64,000 bases of DNA from Tilletiaria anomala UBC 951 (Eukaryota > Basidiomycota > Exobasidiomycetes > Georgefischeriales > Tilletiariaceae): NCBI RefSeq assembly GCF_000711695.1, contig NW_013546955.1, positions 1 through 64,000 of the forward strand, read 5' to 3'. How positions within the stretch are numbered: position 1 is the stretch's first letter; every line of letters starts with the position of its first letter. The notes beneath the pieces were generated by a model, which saw nothing but the letters and a program-made list of their open reading frames with translations, made no database searches and was not told the DNA's origin. Shown piece by piece: positions 35,811 to 46,087 of this stretch. The translations under genes and the position numbers were made by a program.

Positions 35811-36461
35811 ATGAAGGAAACACGCATCGTCGTAATGGGCGCTGGCGGCGTCGGCAAGAGCGCCCTGACGCTGCAGTTTGTGAAGAACATCTTTGTCCAG
35901 ACGTACGACCCAACGATCGAGGAGACGTACCAGAAGCTCATGAGCATTGACGGACAGCAGTGCCTTGTCGAGATCCTCGACACTGCCGGCACCGAGCAGT
36001 TCATGGCGCTCAAGGAGCTTTACATGAAGTCCGGACACGGATTTGTCCTTGTCTTTTCCCTTGCGCACCTTGCCAGCGTCAACGAGCTAGGGCCGCTGCG
36101 CGAGCAGATCGTTCGCGTCAAGCACTTGCGGGTGAGCTTGTCCGCTGACGGAAGAAGGCGTGCTTTCTTTGATTACAATACCCATGCTTCTGTCATCTAC
36201 TCCCTCATGCAGGTACCGACCGTCATCGTAGGAAACAAAGCCGATCTGCGCGCCGAGCGCCAAGTGCCACGCGAGATCGGCACCAATCTTTCGCGCGCGT
36301 GGGGCAACGTGCCATACTACGAATCCTCCGCGCGCAAGCGCATAAATGTCGACGAGGTCTTTTGCGACATCGTGCGGCAATGTAGAGCGTTTGAAGCTGC
36401 CGATCAGGCCAGTCGGGATCGCTTCGCTAAGCGGAATAAGAAAGGCTGCGTCATCATGTGA
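35811..36461 (+). CDS. RSR1: Ras-family GTPase of the Rap/Rsr1 (Bud1) type
   Basis: Two exons (35811-36131, 36213-36461) with an 81-nt intron, 189 residues. The P-loop is GAGGVGKSALT, the effector loop YDPTIEETY, switch II DTAGTEQF, then NKAD and ESSAR. Threonine in place of the Ras glutamine in switch II (DTAGT) is diagnostic of Rap/Rsr1. The C-terminus KKGCVIM is a basic stretch with a CAAX box, so the protein is prenylated and membrane bound. Rsr1 marks growth sites and directs Cdc42 polarity in fungi. The effector loop EETYQK differs from the usual EDSYRK. An upstream in-frame extension from 35694 is probably 5' UTR. Confidence 0.93.
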   Translation: MKETRIVVMGAGGVGKSALTLQFVKNIFVQTYDPTIEETYQKLMSIDGQQCLVEILDTAGTEQFMALKELYMKSGHGFVLVFSLAHLASVNELGPLREQIVRVKHLRVSLSADGRRRAFFDYNTHASVIYSLMQVPTVIVGNKADLRAERQVPREIGTNLSRAWGNVPYYESSARKRINVDEVFCDIVRQCRAFEAADQASRDRFAKRNKKGCVIM

Positions 36462-36883
36462 CGCCCCTCGGCATCCCCCTTCAAGAGTGGCTTCCTCCCA
36501 AAGGCAAGCACCGCAAACCTCCAGACGCATCCGTGCGACCATTTTCAAACCCTCCACATCCATCGCACACATATAGAGCAGATATTTTTTGCGCTCATCG
36601 CACCCCCAAAGGCCGAGAGGCGCCCAAGCAAGCGCCGCCTGCCCCCTCTACCCATCAATCACGATGTGACGAAACAGCTTATGATCCATCTGCTCAAAGA
36701 CGTGACGATGCCCTCCTAAATCAGCCCGGTCACATTCGCAACCAGCATTCATCCTGAACCCTTATCATGAAGCCTCGAAAACATCGATTTTCCAAGTACG
36801 TCCTCTTGTATGACATAATAGAAATGTGGTATATTAGGAAAAGAAAGGAGAACACGTGCACTCGCGCTGCCTTTGAAGGACCT
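36462..36883. other. Convergent 3' flanks
   Basis: Terminator region shared by the GTPase gene and the FG-GAP gene, which converge here. Locally AT-rich at 36780-36860; nothing else seen. Confidence 0.5.
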
Positions 36884-39404
36884 TCAAAGCGCATCAAAAT
36901 TGATGGCATACACGACACGCTTGCGCTCCTTTTCGTCCTCGCGCCGCTCGTGCAGATGCAGGAGGATGACGACACCGAGCAGTACGACGATGATGCCGGC
37001 CAGCACGACGGTCACCCAGGTGATCCAATCACCTGGGTGGAGGTACATCATCTTCCCCCACGTCGATGGGTTCCCGCGCCCTTCGCTCGTCTCGCGCTGC
37101 GGCTGCCACGGATTGATGAAGATCTGGCTGTTGGGGATGACGCCTTCCATGGACAGGACGTGCTGCGCCTGTCGACGTGAGCTGCCGATCTCGAGTAGCT
37201 CGACGTAATTGTTCGTCCTCCCCAAGCCGAGGTACGATGTCGGCGTCAGCAGCGCGCCGTAGCTTGTCTGGGGCAGCTGCCCGACGTGCTGTGCTCTGCG
37301 GATGCCGTTGGGGTCGAGCACGGTGAACTTATACGACGCCCCCGCATAATTGACGCCCCACGGCTTAAAGGAGCCGCCCGCTCCTGCAGGCCGCTCACAC
37401 GTCCCATCGCAAGCGCCGTTGAGCATCAACAGTTTGAGGAAAAACGAGTCGAAGAAGAGGTTGTTCTGTATGAACTTGACGCCGTGCTGCGGCCTGCCAC
37501 CTCCGCGCTGCGAGACCTGCAGAGTCTGAAGCAAAATGTCCAGCGAGCCGTCCTCGTCCAGGTCGACAAAGCTGGCGCCGACGATGTCTGTGAAAGCATC
37601 AAGCGGGTCCGAGCCAGTGGCGCGTACGAACGTCCGAGCCTCCGAGTCGCTGCCATTGTCACAGCCTGGCGAGTTCGGCGGCGCACGTGAGCAGAGAGTG
37701 TTCTGCAACAAAAATGCTTGCGATTTTTCATGTCGCTCATTGCTCCCGACAACAAGCAAGTCCGGGTATCCGTCCTTGTTAAAGTCGCCAACAGAGAGAA
37801 AGACGGGACGAGCCGGCGTCACGCTATTGTCGCTTAGCATCAATGTCCAATCTGGTCCAAGCATATCCTTCACATTGAAGCGTTTCAATCCTTTACCAAA
37901 AGCGAGGCGGAAGGCGGGGTCCGCAGTGCACAGCTCGGACGGGTTCCGGCACGCTTCGTTCGCTCGCTTGCTCGAGGATGCATCTTGTGCCGCTGTATTA
38001 TTGACGAATGCAGTTCCCCCTTCCTGTACCTTGTCCCCCGTCAGCCAAGGAAGAGTCCAGTCGGCCGGTTGGGTGGAGCAGACAGGCATCTGTTCATTAT
38101 TGGCAATGTTGATGTAGCATGACGTCCCATCGCAAGAGGCGAAAATAACATCGATCGTACCATCGCGATCCAAATCGGCAAAGGAAAGCATACCCGCGCC
38201 CGACGGAAGATCGCCCTGTTGCGAAAGCTGGTAGCTCGCTGGGATCGCTAGTTTATCTGGACTATCGCTCTTGAGTGCCGTCCATACTTCGTAGCTAGGT
38301 GACGCGACGGAGCGACCTTCACAAACAAGGAACAAGTCTTCCCAAAAATGCAAGATCAGCTTCGCAACTTCGTGCCGACGAAAGAGGAACAGCCTTACCA
38401 GCGATGCAATCGCCGTCTAGGTCAATGAAGGCCGAGCTATGTGGCGCGCTAAGAGCGCAGGACGACTTGGTCTTTTTGCCTGAAGTGTCCACAAGAGGTA
38501 TGCTCTCGCTGATCAAAAAGAGGAAGGGCGTCAACTGCGCGCCAATGGAGCGCCTTTCAGCCAGTCTACCCACATAGAAAAAGGCTCGTTGCTGCTGTTC
38601 CCTGGGTTCGCCATCGCGTTGCGCCAAAGCTTGATTGAATTGTCAGCGCCAGACCGATGCCCGAGCAGATCCATGCCAAGATCTCCCGTAGCGTCGAGAA
38701 GGAGCGGCTGAACACGAGAAGATGGCGGTAGTTCGATGGCACTCGGGTCTGCAAATCAGGGAGGGGTACTACGTTCAGTATACCCTGTCCAAAATGTCTC
38801 CAGTAACCTAGAGGCAACAACGCACTAAATGTGCCACCCCCTTGTCCGAAGAACAGCTGCAGATGCAATTCTCCGTTCGCAGAATTGGACTTGGATGGGG
38901 AAGACATGACAAGCACGTCAAGCACTCCATCTTGGTTGAAATCGGATGGCACCACATTCTGTATGCGATTGGCTGGAGGCACTGTCAGAGATTGATTCGG
39001 ACCTGCTGGCTTGAAACTGAACGTTGCTGCAAACGCCAAAGACCAAAGAAATTGAGTGAGAGCTTGCGCTTGAGTATTCATAAACGCGGTCAGCTCACTG
39101 TGATCCCATAGCCGTACGGAAACTTGCGAAACGGTATCATCGACGACAAAGGCGTCCGTGCTGCTCGCATCCGCGTGGGTCAGTCGTCCGGCTCGTGTTA
39201 AACTGCATGGCACAAGTCTCCTCACAATTGATCGCCATCAGCGTCCCCCCACGCCGCAACCCGTCCTGCGGATAGCCCTAGATTCCCCGCATCAAGCAGT
39301 CCCTCGTTCTTGAATCGCCGGTTGCCAAAGGAGAAAGCTGAAGCTGTAGATAAGGCGTCTTGTAGGAACGAGGCCCAGAGCACGGTGCGCCAACTCCGCC
39401 GCAT
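36884..39404 (-). CDS. ITFG1/linkin (TIP)-type FG-GAP repeat membrane protein
   Basis: Six or so exons. Exon 1 begins at the ATG at 39404 with a signal peptide (MRRSWRTVLWASFLQDALS) and reaches WGDADGDQ. Later exons give the calcium-loop repeats of a beta-propeller: SDFNQDGVLDVLVM, LDATGDLGMDLLG, IDLDGDCIADLFLVCEG, FADLDRDGTIDVIFAS and GDFNKDGYPDLLVVG. The C-terminus has one membrane helix (WVTVVLAGIIVVLLGVVIL) and a short basic cytosolic tail, as in metazoan ITFG1/linkin. Junctions that restore the family reading include two introns of only 35 nt (about 38751-38785 and about 38538-38572). The fungal role is unknown; animal homologues act in cell adhesion. Confidence 0.85.
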
Positions 39405-39867
39405 CTTGCTGCGCTTGCGTCAGGTCGCTGGACAGTCGCCTTAAGGGAAAGATTCTCGAGATCCGACTCCTCTGCTAGCCCCTGCACTTGTGTTCGTCAC
39501 CCAGGACGTCGTATGCTACATGTTGTGACTTGTGGTCTGCAAAGTTCACACTAGAGCAAAAAGGTATGAGGTGCTATGAGTCTGTGGGAGTGGTTGGCTG
39601 ACATCGTAGGCATGCCTCCTGGCTCATTCATGTTCTACACATCTCTTTCTCTGATCACACACAGCAGTGCCTTGCATCCCTTGATGCGTGCGAACGGCGG
39701 CATGCTTCCTGAACGTGGAGACATCGTTCAGCAGCCAAATATCTGCGCGAGGAGAGGAGGAGATAACGATCGTGTTGCATGTACCGAATCCGGTCCGTTA
39801 CTACAAGAGACGGCCAAAGGAAGCCGATCTACGTAGATTGGACGCTGGACCAGGAACGATGCACAGC
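39405..39867. other. Short intergenic region
   Basis: Promoter region of the FG-GAP gene and 3' flank of the V-ATPase gene, both on the minus strand. No gene seen. Confidence 0.5.
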
Positions 39868-42803
39868 CTACTGCGTCGTGGCCTCGGGCGCGAGCGAGAA
39901 AGGCGCAAAAGCGTACCCCTCGGCCATGTAGTGCTTGTTCTGAACGTGAAAGAAACGAGCAGGCGTCGCACATGTCAGCCATTCTGGCGGACAGTGCCCA
40001 CGGCTAGAACCCAGAAGCACTCACTCCAGCTTCGACCCAGTGGAGACGGAGCGCGTGCAAGAATGCGGATAGGCCCTCCATGAGGCACTGTGAAGACGAG
40101 AAATCAGTCGGCCGGCTCTCACTATTACAGTCGCAAACAGCGTCGACTCACCAAGATCGCAATGGTTAAATTGAACCAGAGGGCAAACATGATGAAGATC
40201 ATGATAGTGCCTGTGACGCCTTCCATGGGCAGAGCGATCTTCATTGTCATGTTCCACAGCACCTCGGAGAGCTGCGCATGCGCCAGCGACAGCGCCCAGA
40301 GACGGAGATACGAGGCGGTGTTGGAGATGCACCCCAGGCAGTACTCGATGACGTGGATGATCTGGTGAATGATGACTTCGCCCAATTCAAATTCCTCACC
40401 GTGGCCGTGGCCACCGGCATCGGTGCCGTTGCCTTGCTGTGCAGAGCTCTCACCGGCACCATCGGCCGCGTCACCGTCGTGGTCGAGATCGTCGGCGCCG
40501 ACTGCGTGGTAGCCTGCTCCTTTGATCTTCTGGTGCTCTTTGTACTCGAGGTACGGCTTCATGCACAACATCCACGGCACGCACACGACGGCAACGAGGA
40601 GGAGCAGACTCTGGACGAATGCCTGGCCCGAGTAGAGCTCGTTCTCCTTCTCGACATTGCCGGGGCTGAGGAACATGTAGATGAGCATGTTGAGCAGGCC
40701 CGGCGGGTTATGGTGCAGGCGCGTGCCGCTGACATCTGTTGCGAACCAATCCACAGACCACTTGTAGATGATGGCCCAGCTGAGGTAGCCGAACAGGGAC
40801 CACATGAAGAGCAGCTGAGGCACGACTTCTGCCCAAATAAACTTTGGTCTCTTGAAGTGCAGATGGTTCGGGATCTGAAGGCAGACGGCGAATGTCATGT
40901 GCGCGACACCGAGGAGGATGGACATTTTCATCTTCAACGAGTTGGTAAAGACTAGGTTGTTGTCCGTGCCATGCCACGACGGATCGAGGCCGATGGGGTA
41001 GACGCGATCCAGCTTCTTCGCCTCAACCAGACCGTCCTGGTGTGGCCAATCCCAGCCCGAGTGGAAGAGATGAAGTGACTTGGAGAAGATGTCATTATAA
41101 AGGAAGCCGGTGAAGATGGAGAAAGCGCCCATGAGAAGGATAATGTAGCGACCAAAGAAGAACATGTCGAAGATCTCGTCGAGACCAGCTTTAGCCAGCT
41201 TCTTCTCCCAGATGCACATGACGGCAGCAGCCGCGAACATCAGAAACCCATGTCCGATATCACCAAACATGACCGCAAAGAGGAATGGGAAAGTAATGAC
41301 GGTGAAGAGCCCCGGGTTGACCTCCTGGTACGAAGCGTCTCCGTAAGCGGAGATGATGGCCTGGAACCCCTCGGTGAACTTGTTGGTGAGATGATACGTG
41401 GGGGGCTTGGCGTTGGTACGGAGCTCCTGAAGAACGGGAGGCACAGAAGTACCGGCGTTCTCTGTTGCCCTGCGCAGCGCAAGCTGGATCGAGCCGACGG
41501 CGGCCGTCGGACACCAACCCTCTGCGATCAATGTCTTTCGACTTGCGTCGTTCATGAACAGATTCAAGGTCGAGTAGACGAGCTTTTCGCGTCTGACGAT
41601 ATCGCTCCACGCGCTAAGTGTCTCGGCGATCCTGACCAGTTCCATCCTCCTGGTGGCACTGGTGGAATAGAGAACGTTGTTCAGATCCTCGATCCGCGAG
41701 CCGACCTCCCTGAGCGCCTCTTCGCGCCTGTCGGCATTCGAGTCGATGGGGTACAGCGTGCCGCCCATACTTTCGCTGATCTTGCGGATCTTGGCGAGCA
41801 GCTCGGCGCCGTGGGCAAAGATGATGAAGACATTCTTGCGCACCGGTTCCTCCTTGGTGGGATCGTCGAACGGCTCAGCGATTTCTGCATAGTTCATGTA
41901 AAGGTTGCCACGCAAAACCCGCCACAGAATGCGCTCAAAGGTGGCCATGCGCGCTCGATCGATGGTACCAGCGACGAATCTGCAATTAGATAATTCAACA
42001 ACACCGCGCATGCCTTGCCCCAGCTAAAGCCGCTACTCACTCCAAGTCAAAGCCAGCGTAGCCGCTGTCCTCGCCTTGACCTCGGCCAGCCGCGTAGCCA
42101 CTCTCAACATCATCGAGAAGTGGCGCATTGGCATCGTCTGTGCTGCTCCTACCGAGCTCGTGCCTGCCCTCTGCCTGCTCGAAGAAGACGGCAGTTTCCC
42201 TGAGCACGTGTCTGGCCTCTTCCAGCTCGAGCAAGCGCTTTTGCAGCGTATCGTACGATCCATTCATCTGCCCGAGCCTCTCTTCATGCTCACGAAGCTT
42301 GACACTGAGCTCATCGAGCATTTGGGGGCCGCCGCGGCCACCTCCGGCGCCATTAACTGACGCAAAGTTGATGAAAGGCAAGGCCGACTCTAAGGGGCGG
42401 ATAGGCACGTTCTCCTTTTCCATCTGGGCATGCAGGAACCGGCATCGCCTGCCCATTTCATCGAGGCGCCGAATGTCACCCACGAAGGACCGTTGGAAAG
42501 CAGTAGCGTGGGGATTGAGCTGTGTACCCAAGCGCCACAATTTCGTTTCAGCTAACCTCTTCTTTTCATCGGTGCGCGAGGCAAGGCGGTGCTGTCGGGC
42601 CCACCTCTACATGCCGCCGCTCGCACCGACACGAAGACACTCACATCTTTGAACTGCACGTTTCCAAGCTCGCCCAGCTCGGTCACCGTCGAGTGCGCAA
42701 CTTCGGCTGGGATATACAGTTGAATCAGGGACATGGAGGCCGACCGAAAGAGGGACTCATCTTCGCCGTTGCGCCTCGCGAGCGCGTATACGTGAGTGGT
42801 CAT
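39868..42803 (-). CDS. VPH1: V-ATPase V0 subunit a (Vph1/Stv1)
   Basis: Five exons fit phase: 42803-42645, 42519-42041, 41979-40152, 40087-40025 and 39939-39868, giving 866 residues, the normal length. The N-terminal cytosolic half starts with FRSASMSLIQLYIPAEVAH. The membrane half starts near PTYHLTNKFTEGFQAIISAYG and includes FGDIGHGFLMF and the proton-path block ASYLRLWALSLAHAQLSEVLW, whose Arg (YLRLWA) is essential for proton transport. The last two exons are only 63 and 72 nt and encode the conserved end (CLMEGLSAFLHALRLHWVE, then NKHYMAEGYAFAPF). The protein acidifies vacuoles or Golgi. Whether it is the vacuolar or Golgi isoform cannot be told. Confidence 0.96.
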
Positions 42804-43955
42804 CGTGTCGGGGAGAGCAGCCCGCAAGCCTCTTTCCTCTATAACTATGCCGCTGACCACGATCTACGCAGCGTTTGGATTGTATGCGGCGTGCCAGGTT
42901 TGACTAGCGCTGGGTGATAATGCCAAAGAACGAGGTATGTTCCAAGACTTGCCCTAAACAACTCAGGAGACGCATCGAAGGGGAGCGTTGACCGTATGTG
43001 GAGAGCCATAAGCAAGAGTGGCGCTGGCGGCGGCAGTTTGAGCGAGAGCCACAGGCACTGCGCTTGTCTGCGCAGCCAGCCGAGCTCGAAAGTCAATGCT
43101 ATGCGTCCTGTAGGGACTCCCCATCCTCTCCTTCCCTCAATTCCACTCTGGACATCCGCCAACACGACGGGGGCTGCCACTTTTTTCTTTTGTGAAAATG
43201 CGCCGTCACCTGACCCAGTCGGCGGTGCGGCAAGTGGTGCTGGGCGTCCTTGGACAGACTTGGTGTCAAGGCGAGAGTTTCTAGCACATGTGCCTGCATC
43301 AGAATGGTCGTGATGACCGGGAAAAAGGATACGCCCCTTGTTCCGGCTGCCTCAGCTCTCACAGCTCATTGTCCATGATCGAATGGTTCCTCGAAAGTAG
43401 ATTCTTTCTCGTTGCGAACATGGTGATGAGGATACAAATACATACAGATGACCGCTGGGTAGCGATAGGAGATGGAGCGCAGAACCATCGGGCGTGAAAC
43501 TTGCCGGCGAGGTTTCATCGTACAACAAGGGATAACTGTTCTCGATTTGACGCAGCTTTTCAATTCATTCTCTCACGCCTCCCCAGTTCCGACGGACGAG
43601 GTGATGTGATCGCCCAGACTCATCGCGAGCTTGAAAGCGCACACAAGCATGAGCTGCCCGACAAAATCTATGATCGAGGAAACGTAGGGCAGGCAGTAGA
43701 TATCTGTTTTGCGCAACATGGCGAGCGGGAGATCACGAGTCAGATGAGCATGCCATCGCGGATCGATAAGGGTTGCAGTCGGGCGCCAGGTTTGACGGAG
43801 TCTCACCTGGGTCGTAGTCGCGCGTCCATAGGTAGAGGCAGACAAAATGCGATAAAGCGAGTGCGATGGCAACCTATCGTTGGCACAAAGGAAAAGAGGG
43901 AATGACCAATGCAATAAATCGATCAGTTAGCGTTTCCGTGCCCTTCCTTTCCTCC
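42804..43955. other. Intergenic region, no gene recognised
   Basis: Promoter region of the V-ATPase gene and 3' flank of the SLC41 gene. Short frames only. Confidence 0.5.
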
Positions 43956-45521
43956 TCAAAGAGCTTTTGCTCTCAAATAAACACACACCGTCAAGCTGAG
44001 GAAAGCAAGAAAGCAGCAAGCGAATGGCCAACCAAAACTTATATGCCCGCTGGTCCAAACGAGCAGCATGTACATGCCTGCAATGCCGATGCCTATCGCT
44101 GCAAGCGTGAGTGGAACGAGCCAGCCTTCTGTCGGCGTGATCCAAAAGATCAACACCGCGCTTCGCTTGGCGGCCGGCGGCCTTTGATTCGGTCGTGAGG
44201 GTGCTTGGGTATAGGAATCGGAGAATTGGAGGTGAGGCACGTCGCTCGAATGCAGCGCCGTGCTGATGCGGCTGGCAAAGATGGCCGTGCAGGCACCAGG
44301 AAGGCCCGTGATGACGGGCACGAGCAGCGCAAAGCCGTCGAGCGTCTTCACGAAGCTGTCTAGCACTATGCCCGCGCCGGACGAGACGAACATGGCGACG
44401 AGTAGCGGCGTCCAACCGGAGGAGAGGAGCTGCTTGACGTACGAGTTCCGTAATGCAATGATGCAGCACGCTGCGCAGAACGCAATCAGCGCGCCAAGGA
44501 TGAGCGTCGCGAGAATCGTGCCTTCAAAGCGCACTAGCGCTGATCCGAGCAGGCCCATCAGAATTAGCGTAAGCAGGTCCCCGAGCGAGGCGGCCAATGG
44601 TGAGGCGACATTGTCTGGGTTGACGCCATAGCGCCTGCTGAGGATGACGAGCGCGCACATGAAGCTTCCCAGGACGGCGGAGGAAAGGGAAGCGGCGAGC
44701 GTGCCCGTTGCAATGACCATCACAAATTCAAAGTAGCCATTCCGCAGCTTCAGGGCCGGGTCAAGGGGCGGCTTGGGGTGCCCATGGATGAGGCGACGTT
44801 TGCGAAGACGCTGTGTGGCCTGCTGCGCGAGCAAGGAAAGCAGCGGTGAGCGCTGCTGCTGCCCTTTGCCTCCTGATGGCGCTGACGGCACTGTGGGATT
44901 CGTGGCAGCCGCTTCGTCCACTGGCACGAGAAGGCCGAGCACGAACGCAAGGCACCCCGCGAGCATCGATACGATCAGCGCCTGCACCTGCAGCAATGCC
45001 AAGTTCCCTCCGACGAGTGCCTGTCTAGTGCGCCTCGTATCTAACTCTCCGATATTAGCTGAGGTGGAAAGGCGAAGGGAGAGGTTCATCTCGAGGTTGC
45101 CTTTCATGTTAAGCAGGATGGGCACGGCAATGAAGAGCTTGTTCACCTTGACGAACACTGGCCAGCGCGACAGGTGGATAAGCAGCTCTCCAGCGAGCAT
45201 CAAGCTGAACAGCGCGAGGACCAGGATAGGCAGTGCCTCTCTTGCGATATGCCATGTCTCCCTTAAGGTACTGCGGTGTGGTCCGCCCGAGGGGCTGCGG
45301 GCAACGTGCTTGCCATCGAGGGGGTCGTCCGCATCGGCACACTCGCTGTCGAAAGTGTCGCTGCTGCAGTTGTCATCGTCTCCATCGCCCTCACTCGCAG
45401 CATACCGATGCGCTGCATTCAATGGCTGCGACTCTCTTTCCTCCTGATCTCCCTCCTCCACCTCATAGCAGATCCGTGGGGCGTGTCGTCGTATATCAGG
45501 TTCCGCGCCGGCAGATACCAT
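43956..45521 (-). CDS. SLC41/MgtE-family divalent cation transporter
   Basis: A single 521-residue frame from an ATG at 45521. After an acidic, Ser-rich N-terminal tail of about 70 residues come about ten membrane helices in two homologous MgtE halves. The first half contains VPILLNMKGNLEMNLSLRL and STSANIGELD, the magnesium-pore signature of SLC41. The second half mirrors it at VPVITGLPGACTAIFASRIS. NPDNVASPLAASLGDLLTL is another conserved block. SLC41 proteins move Mg2+ or exchange it for Na+ at the plasma or mitochondrial membrane. No CBS domain is present, as expected for eukaryotic members. No intron seen. Confidence 0.93.
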   Translation of the reverse strand: MVSAGAEPDIRRHAPRICYEVEEGDQEERESQPLNAAHRYAASEGDGDDDNCSSDTFDSECADADDPLDGKHVARSPSGGPHRSTLRETWHIAREALPILVLALFSLMLAGELLIHLSRWPVFVKVNKLFIAVPILLNMKGNLEMNLSLRLSTSANIGELDTRRTRQALVGGNLALLQVQALIVSMLAGCLAFVLGLLVPVDEAAATNPTVPSAPSGGKGQQQRSPLLSLLAQQATQRLRKRRLIHGHPKPPLDPALKLRNGYFEFVMVIATGTLAASLSSAVLGSFMCALVILSRRYGVNPDNVASPLAASLGDLLTLILMGLLGSALVRFEGTILATLILGALIAFCAACCIIALRNSYVKQLLSSGWTPLLVAMFVSSGAGIVLDSFVKTLDGFALLVPVITGLPGACTAIFASRISTALHSSDVPHLQFSDSYTQAPSRPNQRPPAAKRSAVLIFWITPTEGWLVPLTLAAIGIGIAGMYMLLVWTSGHISFGWPFACCFLAFLSLTVCVYLRAKAL

Positions 45522-46087
45522 TGTCGGATGCTCGCATCAGCTCGGAGCCTTCCGCCCTCAGGTAGGGACGTGCTCTATGTTCTTTGGATGAGGTATATAC
45601 GAGGTCCCGCGATCGGCCTCCAGCTGCGTATTGACCTCTATGTTCATGTACACCCTAATGAATCTTGCATCAAGCATAACCCACTCGCTCCTGTCGATGC
45701 TCAGTCAGGCCCTTGATCGAGCACACCGTCTGACTGGCTCAGTGCTCGCGCGACGGCTGAAGATGATTATTTGCCCAATCGTCACTTTGATTCGGTGCAA
45801 CCACAACCCATCAGATACGTGCTGACTGAATGCTCATTGCTCAGCGCGCTCACGCCTCTTTCGATCTTTCAAATAGAGGACGCTGCGGTGTGCGCAACGA
45901 ACGCTGTTGCCTGCAGCTGGCAGCATCGAGACGGTCAGACTCTTCACATTATACCTATCCCTCTTGGGAGGAACCTCGCCATGGATGGTGGCAATGATCA
46001 GGCGAAAGGCAGTTTCACGTGGCATGGGCGTGCCGTCAGTGGACACTGACTCTGTAGTGTACGTACATGCAAGCACACCGTAAATGG
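45522..46087. other. Intergenic region
   Basis: Promoter region of the SLC41 gene and 3' flank of UBP14, both on the minus strand. No gene recognised. Confidence 0.5.
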
